A program made the translations under genes and the position numbers. DNA of 64,000 bases from Saccopteryx bilineata. Lineage: Eukaryota; Chordata; Mammalia; Chiroptera; Emballonuridae. Shown piece by piece: positions 1 through 11,655 of the stretch; position 1 is the first letter of the stretch; the number at the start of each line of letters is the position of its first letter. The DNA lies in NCBI RefSeq assembly GCF_036850765.1, contig NC_089498.1, forward strand, positions 53,247,795 to 53,311,794, given 5' to 3'. The notes under the pieces are model-generated. The model worked only from the letters and a program-made list of their open reading frames with translations. It made no database searches and was not told the DNA's origin.

Positions 1-165
1 CCTGCTCTAGGTAATCTAGAGAGAGGACTGAGGGTTCTGGGACAGGAAGCAGAGTTGGTTATCTTTCCGTGAAGCAGCAGATGAAAGGGCATCTCTCACC
101 TAGTACTCAAAGTTCCAGGACCCTGGGAGCCCTCAACCTAGAGCTGGTAGAAGTTAGCTTCTTAC
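1..165 (-). other. MBL2: MBL2 intron 2, partial
   Basis: This is the part of intron 2 next to the exon 2 donor. On the minus strand the exon ends CCAG and the intron starts GTAAGAAG at 165. The remaining exons (neck and C-type lectin domain) lie off the left edge of the window. Confidence 0.8.
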
Positions 166-282
166 CTGGACATATTCCAGGGTCTCCTTTTTGGCCCACT
201 AGTCCTGGTAACCCAGAGGGACCTGGATTTCCTTGAGGCCCCAGCTTCCCAGGAGGGCCCTGCAAGCCCCTGATACCTTGGC
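166..282 (-). CDS. MBL2: MBL2 exon 2 (collagen-like region), mannose-binding lectin
   Basis: The exon is 117 nt, phase 1 at both ends, with acceptor CCAATAG at 283 and donor GTAAG at 165. It encodes the second part of the collagen-like stalk: Gly-X-Y triplets run from the junction Gly through [13 protein letters not shown], then GNPGPSG, to GQKGDPG. The break in triplet register at the exon junction (GEP-GQ-GIR) is the known kink of MBL chains. MBL is a secreted liver collectin. Its trimers oligomerise, bind microbial sugars and activate MASP proteases of the lectin complement pathway. The stalk carries the MASP-binding lysine of the GPPGKLG segment. The exon ends GDPGICPG, so a cysteine sits where I recall no cysteine in the human protein. 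The frame is intact. Identification rests on recognition of the family, since the lectin domain is outside the window. Confidence 0.93.
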
Positions 283-676
283 CTATTGGATGATGAAGAA
301 AACATAAATTATTATCTGGGTTATTCCTCTATTTCTCCAAGAGCCGGATGCCCAGTCCCTTCCCAGGAAAAAGAAGACATTAATCCAGGGCCAGCTTTCT
401 AAACTACTATTTCCACTGACCCAGAGAAAAGAATCTCCCCATGTCCCTTGGGATAGCCTTCCAGGAAGGTCAACTCCTGAGCAGGCAGAATTACCACATG
501 TCACCTACTCCTGTGTGGAAGTCTGTAAAACTAGAGAGTCAGAGCTGTGTCTGTTTTAAATTATAATATGTAGTTGATAGAAATACAACATATATAAATA
601 GGATCTTACTCTCACATCTCCAAGTAGTTTTTTCTGAAAGCAAAGAGTCACAGAGATAGAGCAGCTCAAGCTGTAC
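283..676 (-). other. MBL2: MBL2 intron 1
   Basis: A 394-bp intron with GT-AG ends separates the two visible exons; on the minus strand it starts GTACAGC and ends CAATAG. No repeat was recognised in it. It is short compared with the human intron as I recall it. Confidence 0.85.
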
Positions 677-860
677 CTGGTTCGCCCTTTTCTCCCTTGG
701 CGCCATCACGCCCATCTTTGCCTGGGAAGCCGTTGGTGCCTGGAAAACCACAGGTGACCACAGTGCAGGTCTTTTGGGGATTCTCACAGGATTCTGTTTC
801 TGAGCAAGATGCTGTTATCACACTCAGGAGACGGAGAGAGAGTGATGGTAACAGAGACAT
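677..860 (-). CDS. MBL2: MBL2 exon 1 (signal peptide, cysteine-rich N-terminus, start of collagen stalk)
   Basis: The exon has 61 codons plus one base (phase 1). The chosen start is the Met of MSLLPSLSL, which begins a typical signal peptide of about 20 residues. An in-frame Met three codons upstream (MRTM) is possible but does not fit family length. The mature N-terminus follows, with three cysteines in the pattern SCENPQKTC and VTCG, which join chains into trimers and higher oligomers. The collagen repeat begins [16 protein letters not shown] and continues KGEKGEP into exon 2. The donor is CCAG followed by GTACAG at 676. No stop or frameshift is present. The glycines of GKDGRDG, a site of well-known human deficiency variants, are all intact. 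Expression is expected in liver. Confidence 0.95.
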
Positions 861-925
861 GGTCCTCACCCTGGTGTGTGGAAAGTCGAGAAAGCTGATC
901 TCATCCTGTTCAGATAATCAACATA
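861..925 (-). other. MBL2: predicted MBL2 5-prime UTR
   Basis: About 60 nt lie between the start codon and the point 25-30 nt downstream of the TATA box, so a transcription start near 920-925 is expected. This is a prediction from spacing only. Confidence 0.5.
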
Positions 926-943
926 CATTTACCCCACATTCCC

Positions 944-956
944 TCTATTTTATAAC
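944..956 (-). promoter_or_regulatory. MBL2: TATA box of MBL2
   Basis: The minus strand reads GGTTATAAAATAG here, about 85-95 bp upstream of the ATG. The position suits a TATA box for a single liver promoter with a short 5-prime UTR. Confidence 0.65.
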
Positions 957-959
957 CTG

Positions 960-2244
960 TACTGGGCAGAGGTGATTAGAGCTGGATTATGCACCCATTT
1001 CTGCCTCCAGATGGGAGATTTGGAAAAATAAATCTTCCTTCTGATATTGTGTGATTAGTACGTTTTACAAAGGTAGGCACAACATGCAGTGGGGTGCCAG
1101 GGAGTGGGTCCTGCATGCCCTGGACTCTAGAATTACCACTACAGGACTGTGAGCATGCTTTCCGTGTCATCTAGGAGAGCAAATGGGCGCATATTGCCAG
1201 CACATTCCCGCCTGTTTGCTTAGGGTAGGAGGGAATGGAGACTCAGGAATCTGTAGGAGCTGCCTGTCTTCCCACCTCTCCCCTTCAGGCCCCTCTGACT
1301 CCTGCCTCCCATCTTCATATCTGGGCAGAATATTGCTCTTCAGGGCCAGTTAACCAACACTTGAACTTAATGGCAGGCACTAAGCTGAAGGCTGGTGATC
1401 CAGAGAGAAAGAGTCACTATTAGTCATTAATCCAGCCCAGAATTAACTTGAGTTTGCTTCCTCTGGAAGTTTTATTTCCTATTTAGAGACAGACTTACCA
1501 GAGGAAGCATTTATTTGGGAAATTCTCACTACCTTGTTCTTGGCAGGGTGCCAGATCCCTCCCCAGGTCCTGGTTGAAATTTTCTGTGTTCTCTGAGTCA
1601 AAAACACTGGCAGTTACCACCTTCCTTGACTCTCCTTCTCTTTGCTCAATCTTACCATCTACTTTGTCCTTCAAAGCTCTTTCAAAATCATCATATTTCA
1701 GGAAACCTCAGCAACTCAGTTTCATGGTTCTAATTCTTTATGGATTTCTTTGAAAATGAAAACAGTCTCCTTTGCAAATGGTCAGGTAAATGGAGGAAAG
1801 TCACGACTGCCCCAGAGTAGTCAGAGAAAGAGACACTCCTTGCATGGCTTCTGCTAAACAACTCCATACCTCCAATCCTCAGAACACCTCCTTGAGGCCT
1901 CCAAGTTCCAGTTAAGTCCCCAAATAAATCCAAGGCCTTATATCCATTCACCAGAAAGAACTTACTGAGGCTTCTGCAGAGCAGGGATGCAAAGACAAGG
2001 AAGCTGGCCCTCCAGCAAGGGGCCCTGGCAGAGAGATACCTCCGGGTGAGGAAGAAGTCTGGACCCACAACTGCAAGGCCCAATGAACCTGTGAACTGAC
2101 ACAGGCTGGCCTGGCCTTCAACCTCAGGTTAATAAACAACTCTTCTTAGAAGTACAGTGAAATCCTAGCTCTGGCTAGGGCTTTATTAAGGGCCTCTGAC
2201 ACAGTGCTGGGCAGCTGTTTGGGATTTAATACGGCACAAATTGT
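960..2244. other. MBL2 upstream region, no gene seen
   Basis: This is proximal 5-prime flank of MBL2. I see no long reading frame with coding character and no repeat I can name. Liver regulatory sites are expected here from biology, but none can be called with confidence. Confidence 0.6.
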
Positions 2245-2650
2245 CTTTCAAATGGTTATTTATTCTTTACTGTGGTAAATATACATAACATAATACATTT
2301 TGACCATTATTAGGTGTACAATTTATCCGTATTAAGTACCTTGATGTTATTGCGCAGCCATGACCACTAAGCATCTCCATAACTTTTTCATCATCCCTAA
2401 CTGAAACTCTGTATTCATTGAACAACAACTTTTAATCCCCACTCCCACCCTGCAGTTTCTGGCTACTACTGTTCTACTTTTTCTTTCCATAAATTTGACA
2501 ACTCCAGGTAGCTTATATTCATAAAATCACACAATATTTGTCTTTTTGTGACTGGTTTATTTCACTTAACACATGTGTGTAGGGGGTTCATCCATATTGC
2601 AGCATATATCAGAATTTTCTTTGTTTTTAAGACTGAATAATATTCCATTT
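2245..2650 (-). repeat. old L1 (L1M-type) 3-prime end, antisense
   Basis: The plus strand matches the antisense of mammalian L1M 3-prime ends as I know them: a TGTACAATTTATC-like stretch, AACTTTTTCATCATCCCTAA, AACTCTGTATTCATTG, then the TATTTCACTTAACA and GAATAATATTCCATTTTAT blocks. Divergence is high, so this is an ancient copy. Confidence 0.75.
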
Positions 2651-4320
2651 TATGTAAATATTACATTTTAGAAGCTTTAATTTTAATAGTCAAAAATACT
2701 AGAAGTAACCCAACTGTCATTGCACAAGAAAATAAATATATATAAACTGTGGAAAACTCATGGAAAAAAAAACAGACTATTGACTTGTAAAATAGTTTGA
2801 ATGAGTCTCAAAGGTATTATGTAGCATAAAATAAATACAATCTCAAAAATTTACAAACTGTATGTTCTTTTGGTCTACTATTCTTGAAATGAAAAAAATT
2901 ATAATAATAGAAAACAGATGGGTAGTCTGCAGGAATAAAGCTACAGGGAAGATATAATTATAAAGGTATAACATGAGAAAGATGCATTGGTGGTAACAAA
3001 TGGCTCTGTGTCTTTATTACAGTGATGACATAAACATATGATTGTGAAAAACTTTTATAGAACTACACACCAAGAAAAAAAGAAATACAAGTAAATAATA
3101 GTTAAATCCAAGTAAGATCTATATCTTACTGTTGTATTGTTCCAGTATCAATTTCCTGATTTTCACACTTGTAGTATGGTATGTCAGGTCTTATCATTGG
3201 TGAATAGTGGATGAAGGGTAGATGAGACCTTTCGATACTGTTTTTTCCCACTTATATGTGAGACTAAAATTATTATTATTTTTTTAAATTTTCCAAAGAG
3301 ACTATTAAGGAAATTGTGGGTATTCCAAAGACTATTCCTGCTTCCTTCAGAGCTTTGCCCCAGTTTCACACTGTGAATAGTCTATACAATGACTTGAAAG
3401 TGAGACAAAACTTCAAAAGTGATGTTCAAGGGAGACAATCTAAGTGGAATATAACGCTAACTTTATGAAACACAGTGGAGATAATTCTAAACAACATTTC
3501 CAGTAGGGATGTGATAAAATGTTGTGTTAGCTTGGAATGGTGAGGGAGCCCATCATAAAAGCTTCATATATATGTTACAGAGCCATGTTGTGGGGGTGCT
3601 ACAGAGGCCTCCAAATACCAGAAGGAGTGTGGATGGGTAAGATTTCCTTCTAAAGTGCTTCCAATTAGACTGCCCTTGGCTTGTGGAGGGCCTAATTTCC
3701 TTACTTCCTACTAACCCATCCATCCCCTGTACCTTAAAAATGTCCAGAATGGCAGAGAAGTACATGCCTAAAGCAAATGACAGAAACCATAAGATCCAGG
3801 GCCTCGAAACAGTTGCAGGCAACTGTCTCTTCCTTACTCTGTAGCAGCTGCACCTTCCTATAGCTCCTGCTCCAAAGTGGCAGGAGGTGAAATAGGTAGC
3901 TGAATCCATGTCATGTTAGAGGTACTGGCTTTAATTACACTGCTTGCGTTTATTGAACACTTAGTACAGAGGTCAGGAAGCTACCTTCCAGATCCTGACA
4001 TTTTCTGGAACTGGGTTGAGAAGAGGTGAGCCACTGCTCTGGGTTTGCCCCAGCTTGGAGATCCTTCTGCTCTCCAGAGTCTCCTACAGGCCTTTCCTTT
4101 TGTGGGATACCCCTCTCCACATGCATCATCCCCTGGAGACCCACTTTGCAGGCTACTTCAGAGATAAAGTCACTGTGGGAATATTTATAAAACATAGGTC
4201 CTCCCCACCCTTTCCAGAATTGCCTCCACCAGATTCCAATCTCACCTCAAGTGGCTTCAGAGACACTGCCTCTCTGACCAGAGGGGAGGACTGCCTTCCC
4301 TTCTACACCCACTTTTCTCT
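2651..4320. other. intergenic, no feature recognised
   Basis: The DNA is AT-rich up to about 3500 and more balanced after it. Reading frames are short and lack coding character. I could not place any part in a named repeat family. Confidence 0.5.
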
Positions 4321-4324
4321 CACT

Positions 4325-4430
4325 GGGGTGGAGTCCCAGCCATGCCACTTCCCAGGTGGGTGACCTTGGCCAAGTTTCACCTCCTTCAGTTCCTTAGTTT
4401 CTTCAACCATGAACTAAGATCCCCTGCCTT
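4325..4430 (+). repeat. MIR SINE
   Basis: The MIR core is recognisable: GGAGTCCCAGCCATGCCACTT, then GGTGACCTTGGCCAAGTTTCA, then CTCCTTCAGTTCCTTAGTTT. It is an ancient mammalian tRNA-derived SINE. Confidence 0.75.
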
Positions 4431-4574
4431 GGTTGTGACATGGTGTGCCCTTTTCTGGTCCACACTCAGAATTCATGGAGTGCAGCCCAACATGCCAGAG
4501 CCTTCATTGCCTTCAGAATGACTATAGTCTTCTTGGGAAGCAGTGTTGCTAAATGGACCCTTTTGGGAGGTAGA

Positions 4575-4745
4575 ATTAGAATCAGAAGGCTTGGTTTGAG
4601 CTCATAATTATAAGTTTAGACAAACCACATTTTCTAACGGAACCTCAGTTTTTCCACCTATAAAATAAGATTTTGAACCCCAGTTTTCTCCCACAAGGGT
4701 GCTGTGAGTGAGACAATGATGGTAAGTAGGAAATGTCAGTGCTCT
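4575..4745 (+). repeat. MIR SINE, diverged
   Basis: A run resembling the 3-prime half of MIR: GAACCTCAGTTTTTCCACCT, TATAAAATAAGATT, then GGGTGCTGTGAGTGAGA. It is weaker than the MIR just upstream. Confidence 0.6.
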
Positions 4746-4995
4746 CCAGGCAAAAACTACCAGGAACATGCCTAAACTCAAAAAAGTTTATTTGCTTCAT
4801 TTTAGTTTTTAAATTTCATATTTATTATAAATAAGGATATTTCATAAATGATGAACCATATGACTTCTCAAGAACAGGTTGTCAGGAGTGATTTTTATGG
4901 GATTAGGACTTGTTTTAGGTGATTGGGGGGGAAGTTTTAGGAAATTCCTGTCTATACTACATAGGACCTGTCGAGAAGCCTAGGCAATTCTATAA

Positions 4996-5650
4996 TTGAG
5001 TTATCTTTTTAAAAAATTTTTAACTTATTGCATTTACATGGATTCAAGTGTACCCCTGAATATAACTCCCTCACCCCCACTCCTGTGTCCCTTTTTATAT
5101 TCCCGTTTCCCCCCTCTCTCTACCTCCCTCCCCCTTCCCTCTAGGATTTGCTGTTCTGTTATCTATATCTCTGTGTTATGTATATATAGTTTCATTAATC
5201 CCTTTACCTTCTCTGATCACATCCCCTCATCCTCCTTCCCTCTGATTGCTGTCCCTCTGGTCCCTGTGACCCCATCTCTGCCTCTATTCCTTTCCTCAGT
5301 TCACTTTGTTCATTAGATTGTACATATATATGAGATCATATGATATATTTCTTTCTCTGTCTGGCTTATTTCACTTAGCATAATAATCTCCAGGTCCATC
5401 CATGCTGTCACAAAAGGTAAGATTTCCTCCTTTTTCATAGCCACATAATATTTCATTGTGTATATGTACCACAGATTTTTAATCCACTAGTCTACTGACA
5501 GACACTTGGGCTGTTTCCCGATCTTTGCTATTATAAACAATACTCCAATAAACAAGAAAGTGCATATCTTCTTTTGAATCAGTGATTTGGTATTCTTAGG
5601 ATATATTCCTAAAAGTGGGATAGCTCAGTCAAAAGGCAGTTCCATTTTTA
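4996..5650 (-). mobile_element. old L1 element A, 3-prime piece, antisense
   Basis: The start is the element 3-prime end (TTTTTAACTTATTGCATTTACATGG on the plus strand is A-tail plus end), followed by the 3-prime UTR and the ORF2 C-terminus. Shared landmarks with other antisense L1s here are TCTGGCTTATTTCACTTAGC, GTATATGTACCACAGATTTT and TATTCTTAGGATATATTCCT. It stops abruptly where element B begins. The next piece of the same element appears to be 11656-12242. Confidence 0.8.
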
Positions 5651-5666
5651 ACAATACCACTCTCAA

Positions 5667-6660
5667 ATGCCATTAAGGAAAAAGATATAAAATATCATGG
5701 ATACAAAAGACAGAGATGTAGCTCAGATTGATGATGAAACATCTCTAGAAAAAAATTTCAATTGCTTGGAAATCTTGGAGTTAAATGACAAAGAATTAAA
5801 AATAGAAGTCCTAAAAATACTCAGGGAAATACAAGAAAGCACAGAAAGGCAAATTTTTGTGCCCAAAAAACAATTCAATTAACAAAAAGAATACTTCACC
5901 AAGGAAATTGAAACTATAAAAAGGAACCAAACAGAGATGAAAAACTCAATACATGAACTGAAAAATTTGGTAACAATTTTAGCTAATAGAATAGGTCAGA
6001 TAGAGGTGAAAATTAGTGACACAAAAGACAGGCAACTAGAGATACTACAGAGAAAAGAGGATAGAGACTCAAAAATTTTTAAAAAATGAGAAAGCCCTAC
6101 AGGAATGGTCTGACTTTATCAGAAAGAGCAATATAAGAATAATGGGTATATCAGAAGGAGAAGAGAAAGAAAATGAAATGGAGAACATGTTTAAACAAAT
6201 AATTGACAAGAACTTCCCAAGAATGAGGAAAGAATTAGAGTCTCGAATCCAAGAAGCAAACCCAAACAGACCTACTCCAAGACACATCATAATGAAATTA
6301 TCACAAATCAATGACAAAAAAATCCTCAAGGCAGCCAGGGAAAAGAAGAATACAACATATATAGGAAGGCCCATTAGGCTATCATCAGATTTCCCAGAGG
6401 AAACTGTGCAAACCAGAAGGGAGTGGACCCCAATATTTAAAGTACTGAAAGATAAGAACTTCCATCCAAGAATACTATATCCATCAAAGCTATCCTTCAA
6501 ATACAAAGGGGAAATAAAAACATTCACAGATATAGAGAAGATGAGGGAATTTATCAGCAGAAAACTTCACTTCAGGAAATACAAAAGGGCATTATCCAAC
6601 CAGATACAAAGAACAAAACAAAACAAAATTACAAGTAAAAGCTCCAACAAGATCACAATA
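5667..6660 (+). pseudogene. L1 ORF1 (element B), degenerate
   Basis: L1 ORF1p is the RNA-binding nucleic-acid chaperone that forms trimers through a coiled coil. The frame starts at ATGCCATTAAGG, with the family signature MDTKDRDVAQIDDE a few codons later. A coiled-coil-rich, Lys/Glu-rich region follows. An in-frame stop near 5881 breaks it. The C-terminal half is a long open stretch (6142-6759) with the RRM/CTD landmarks RHIIMKLSQINDK, ILKAAREKK, RPIRLSSDFPEETVQ and ILYPSKLSFKYKGE. Compared with the minus-strand copy, a shift near the C-terminus replaces the QPD-stop ending. It is not expected to make a functional protein. Confidence 0.85.
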
Positions 6661-7720
6661 AAAACAAGATTAATCTATGACAACAAAAACAAAAAAGGGG
6701 AGAGGAAAAAGATTAACAGCAGCAAAGGAGGATGGAATGCAGAGGCACTCATGAGATAATGTACTACAATGAATATAATATATATCCTTTTTATTACCTA
6801 AGGGTAACCAACCCTGAAAAACCACTACAAAAACACATGGCTTAAAGAAAGAAGAAACAGAAGAAAGAAGTATGGAATACAACCAAAGAAAACCAAATGA
6901 CAGAAAAACAAAAGAGAAGAACCAAACAAGATACAGAGCTATCAGAAAGCAATATATAAAATGGCAATAGGAAACCCTCAAGTGTCAATAATTACATTAA
7001 ATGTAAATGGATTTAACACACCAATAAAAAGACACAGAGTAGCAGAGTGGATCAAAAAAAAAATACAACTATATGCTGCCTTCAAGAAACACATCTAAGC
7101 TACAAGGATAAAAACAAATTCAAAGTGAAAGGTTGAAAAATAATTATCCAAGAAAATAACATCCAAGGAAAGGCAGGTATAGCCATACTCATATCTAACA
7201 ATGCTGATTACAGGACAACAAAGGTAATCAGAGACAAAGATGGTCATTTTATAATGATAAAGAGAACACTGAATTAAGAAGATATAACACTTCTTAATAT
7301 ATTTACACCAAACCAAGGAGCACCAAAGTATATAAGACATCTATTAACTGATGTAAAAATAAATACTGACAATAAAATCTTACTTGGAAACCTGAATACA
7401 CAGCAATGTCTCTAGATTGTTCATCCATATAGAAAACCAATAAGGAAATATGGGCCTTAAACAAAACACTACAACAACTGGATATAATAGACATCTATAG
7501 GACATTTCATCCCAAAATGCCAGAGTATACATTTTTCTCCAGTATACATAGAACATGCTTAAAAATTGACCATATGTTGAGTCACAAAACTAACACTAAC
7601 AAATTCAAAAAGATTAAAATTATACCAAGCATATTCTCTGACCATAAAGCTTTGAAACTAGAATTCAACTGCAAAAAAGAAGTAAACAAACCCACAAAAA
7701 TGTGGAAATTAAACAACATA

Positions 7721-7949
7721 CAGTAGTACCTTAAGATATAAACAGACCAACATACAAACTTTTTAAAGATATGAGCTGTGACTCAGTTCAAGATCCAAGC
7801 AAAATTCCGAGATATAAGTTGTAATTTGGGAAGCTGCTGCTAGTTGGCGCATTGGTGCAAGGTCCGGTATTGGCAGTTTGATATACGAGTTGACTGACTT
7901 ACGAGCTCAGTTACAGAATGAATTAAATTTGTATCTCAAGGTACCGCTG
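7721..7949. mobile_element. mariner-like palindromic MITE
   Basis: The element is 229 bp and flanked by TA on both sides (7719-7720 and 7950-7951). Its ends are inverted repeats, CAGTAGTACCTTAAGATATA at the left and the complement of TCTCAAGGTACCGCTG at the right. The interior is also roughly palindromic (CGAGATATAAGTT near the middle). It splits the ORF2 codons for KLNNI and LLKN. A second copy is at 50616-50864. Confidence 0.85.
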
Positions 7950-9695
7950 TACTTCTAAAAAATGGGTGTATCAAAGAAGAAATAAAAGCAGAGATCAAAA
8001 TATACATACAGAAAAATGAAAATGAAAATATGACATATCAGAATCTCTGGGATGCAGCACAAGTAGTAATAATAGAAATGTTCATATCACTACATCCTTA
8101 TATGAACAAACAAGAAAGAGCCCAAGTGAACCACTTAACATCACATGTTAAGGAACTAGAAAAAGAAGAACAAAGGCAACCTAAAAGCAGAAGTAGAAAG
8201 GAAATAATAAAAATCAGAGCAGAAATAAATGAAATAGAGAACAAAAAAACTATAGAAAAAAATCAATAAAACAAGGAGCTGGTTCTTTGAAAAGATCAAC
8301 AAAATTGACAAACCCTTGGCAAGATTCACTAAGTAAAAAAGAGAAAGGACTCATATGAACAATATCCAAAATAAAAGAGAAGAAATCACTACAGATATAG
8401 ATACACAAAGAATATTTTTAGAGTACTATGAAAAACTATATGCCACCAAATTTAACAAACTAGAAGAAATGGATAAATTTCTAGAACAATACAATCTTCC
8501 TAGACTGAGTCACAAAGAAGTAGATAGCCTAAACAGACTCATAAGCAGGGAGGAAATAAAAACAACTATCAAAAACCTCCCAAAAAATAAAAGTCCAGGG
8601 CCAGACAGCTATACTAGTGAATTCTATCAAACATTCAATAAAGATTTGGTTTCTATTCTACTCAAAGTCTTCCAAAAAATTGAAGAAGAAGCAATACTTC
8701 CAAACACATTTTATGAGGTCAACATAACCCTCATACCAAAACCTGGCAAGGACAACACAAAAAAAGAAAACTACAGACCACTATCTCTAATGATACAGAT
8801 GCTAAAATTCTAAACAAAATACTAGCAAATTGAATACAACAACACATTAAAAAAATAATTCATCATGATCAAGTGGGATTCATCCTGGAATCACAAGGAT
8901 GTTTCAACATATGTAAAATAGTTAATGTAATACACCATATCAACAAAACAAAGAACAAAAACCACATGATCTTATCAATAGATGCAGAAAAGGCATTCTA
9001 TAAAATACATCATTTTATGTTTAAAACACTCAACAAAATAGGTATAGAAGAAAAATATCTCAACATAATAAAGGTCATTTATGTAAAACCATCAGCTAAC
9101 ATCATATTAAATGGTAAAAAACTGAAAACTTTTCCGCTAAAATCAGAACAAGACTAGACTGCCCACTCTCTCCACTCTTATTCAACATAGTGCTGGAAGT
9201 CATAGCCAGAGCAATCAGACAAGAGAAAGAAATAAAAGGCATTTATATTGGGAAAGAAGAAGTAAAGGTTTCACTTTTTGCAGATGATATGATCCTGTAC
9301 ATCGAAAACCCCAAAATCTTCACAAAAGAACTATTCAAAACAATAAACCAATACAGTAAGGTCACAGGATACAAATTAATATACAGAAGTCTATTGCTTT
9401 TCTATATGCCAACAATAAAACATCAGAAAATGAACTCAAAAAAATAATCTTTTTTACACTTGCAACAACAACAACAAAATACCTAGGAATTAACAAAACA
9501 AAGAATTAAGAACCTATATAATAAAAACTACAAAGCATTGTTAAGGAAAATTGAAAAAGATACATTGAAATTAAAAAAATATATTATTTTTTGTTCTTGG
9601 ATAGGAAGAATAAATATAGTCAAAATGATCATATTACCCAAATCAATATACAAGTTTAATGCAATTCCCATCAAAATCCTAATGTCAGTTTTTAA

Positions 9696-10085
9696 TTTTT
9701 AATTTTTTTTTATTTTTCTGAAGTTAGGAACGGGGAGAGACGGACTCCCGCATGCGCCCGACCGGGATCCACCCGGCACGCCCACCAGGGGGCTATGCTC
9801 TGCCCACCAGGGGGCGATGCTCTGCCCCTCCGGGGCATCGCTCTGTCATGACCAGGGCCACTCTAGTGCCTGGGGCAGAGGCCAAGGAGCCATCCTCAGC
9901 GCCCGGGCCATCTTTGCTCCAATGGAGCCTCGGCTGCAAGAGGGGAAGAGAGAGACAGAGAGGAAGGAGAGGGGGAGGGGTGGAGAAGCAGATGGGCGCT
10001 TCTCCTATGTGCCCTGGCTGGGAATCGAACCCAGGACTTCTGCATGCCAGGCCAACGCTCTACCACTGAGCCAACTGGCCAGGGC
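9696..10085 (-). mobile_element. tRNA-derived SINE (long type), antisense, perfect 18-bp target duplication
   Basis: The right end is GGCCAGGGC and the B-box reads as the complement of GGGTTCGATTCC, so this is a Pol III SINE on the minus strand. The internal tRNA-unrelated part contains CTCCAATGGAGC. Left and right flanks share CCTAATGTCAGTTTTTAA (9678-9695 and 10086-10103), 18 of 18 bases. It is inserted in L1 B ORF2. Confidence 0.95.
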
Positions 10086-11655
10086 CCTAATGTCAGTTTT
10101 TAAAGAAATGGAATAAAAAGTCATCAGGTTTATATGGAACTATAAAAAATTCTGAATAGTCAAAGTAATCCTAAGGAAAAGGAACAAAGCTGGTGGCATT
10201 ACAATACCTAACTTCAAATTATGTTATAGAGCTATAATAATCAAAACAGCATTGTATTGACAGAAAAATACACACTCAGACCAATGGAACAGAATACAGA
10301 GCCCAGAAATAAAACTACATATATATGGTCAAATCATCATTGATAAAAGAGCCAAAAACACACAATGGAGAAAGGAAAGCCTCTTTAATAAATGGTGCTG
10401 GGAAAACTAGAGAGCCATGTGCAAAAGAATGAAACTTGACTACAGTTTGTCCCCTTGTACCAAAATTAATTCAAAATGTATCAAAGACCTAAATATAAGA
10501 CTTGAAATAATAAATTACATAGAAGAAGACATAGGTACTAAACTCATGGACCTTGCCCATAAAGAATATTTTATGAATTTTATTTCAAAGGCAAAAGAAG
10601 TGAAGGCAAAGATAAATGAATGTGACTACATCAGACTAAGAAGCGTTTGCACAGCTAAAGAAACTGACAACAAAACAGGCAACTAAATGGGAGACAACAT
10701 TTTCAAGCAACAGCTCAGATAAGGGCCTAATATCCAAAATATACAAAGAAATCACGAAACTCAACAACAAAAAAGCAAACAATTCAATAAAAAATGGGAA
10801 GAGCACATGAACAGACACTTCTCCCAGGAAGAAATACAATACAAATGGCCAATAGATATATGAAAAGATTAATATCTTCACTAGCTATTAGAGAAATGCA
10901 AATCAAAACTACAGTGAAATACCACCTCACCCCTGTTAGACTAGCTTTTATCAACAAGACAGGTAATAATAAGTGTTGGAGAGGATGTGGAGAAAAAGAA
11001 ACACTCATTTACTGTTGGTGGAAATGTAAAGTAGTACAACCATTATTGAAGATAGTATTATGGTTCCTCAAAAAATTAAGAATAAAACTACCATATGACC
11101 CAGCAATCTCTCTACTGGGTATATACCCCCAAAGCTCAAAAGCATTGGTACATAAAGACAAATGTACCCCCATGTTCATTGCAATATTTTTCACAGTGGC
11201 CAAGACATGGAAACAACCAAAAAGCCCTTTAATAGAAGATTGGATAAAGATGATGTGGTACATACATACTATGGAATACTACTCAGCCATAAGAAATGAT
11301 GACATAGGATCATTTATGAAGACATGGATGGATCTTGATAACATTATACTAAGTGAAATAAGTAAATGAGAAAAAAACTAAGACTGTATAATTCCATACA
11401 TATATGGGACACAAAATTGAGTCTCATGAACATAAACAAGAGTTCAGTGGTTACTGGGGTGGGGAAGAAGAGGGAAGGGTGGGGGAGGGAAGAGGTATAA
11501 CAAAAAACCAAATAAAAGGTGATGGAAGACAATTTGATTTTGAGTGATGCGTATACAACATAATGAAATGTCAAAATGATCTGAATCTGTGTACTCTAAT
11601 TGATCAATGTCACCTCATTAAAATTAATTGTGTAAATAAAATTTTTTAAAAATTG

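Larger units (their letters stand above)
6961..11369 (+). pseudogene. L1 ORF2 (endonuclease and reverse transcriptase), interrupted and degenerate
   Basis: ORF2p nicks the target and reverse-transcribes L1 RNA. The start is ATGGCAATAGG, followed by QVSIITLNVNGF, the endonuclease start. Endonuclease C-terminal parts appear around 7517-7700 (MPEYTFFSSIHRTCLKIDHM, FSDHKALKLEFN). The RT region has NKSPGPDSYTSEFYQ (about 8590), [10 protein letters not shown] (about 8740) and the active-site [12 protein letters not shown] (about 9280). The C-terminal region includes [12 protein letters not shown] (10960-10990). Many stops and frameshifts break it, plus the 229-bp MITE and the SINE. Removing the two insertions and one target duplication leaves about 3.77 kb, close to the usual ORF2 length of about 1275 codons. 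Confidence 0.88.
5650..11655 (+). mobile_element. L1 element B, 5-prime truncated, plus strand
   Basis: An L1 of about 6 kb lacking its 5-prime UTR. ORF1 begins 15-20 bp after the junction. ORF2 and the 3-prime UTR follow, ending in an A-rich tail near 11640-11655. It contains a mariner MITE (7721-7949) and a SINE (9696-10085). It interrupts old L1 A in the opposite orientation, and no target-site duplication is visible. About 0.9 kb of A seems to be missing at the insertion point. Confidence 0.88.

Noticed and set aside
1418..1430. HNF1-like palindrome upstream of MBL2
   Set aside because: Only about 9 of 12 consensus positions match and it is over 550 bp from the start codon; not enough to call a liver regulatory site.
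3553..4363. Frames of 115-118 codons on either strand that could be a small gene
   Set aside because: They overlap each other and a MIR repeat, lack splice structure and family motifs, and fit chance.
9752..10116. Open frames in the SINE at 9.7-10.1 kb
   Set aside because: They are GC-rich SINE sequence read in the antisense direction; no protein is expected.
5697..11655. L1 element B as an active retrotransposon
   Set aside because: ORF1 and ORF2 have several stops and frameshifts, and a MITE and a SINE interrupt ORF2.
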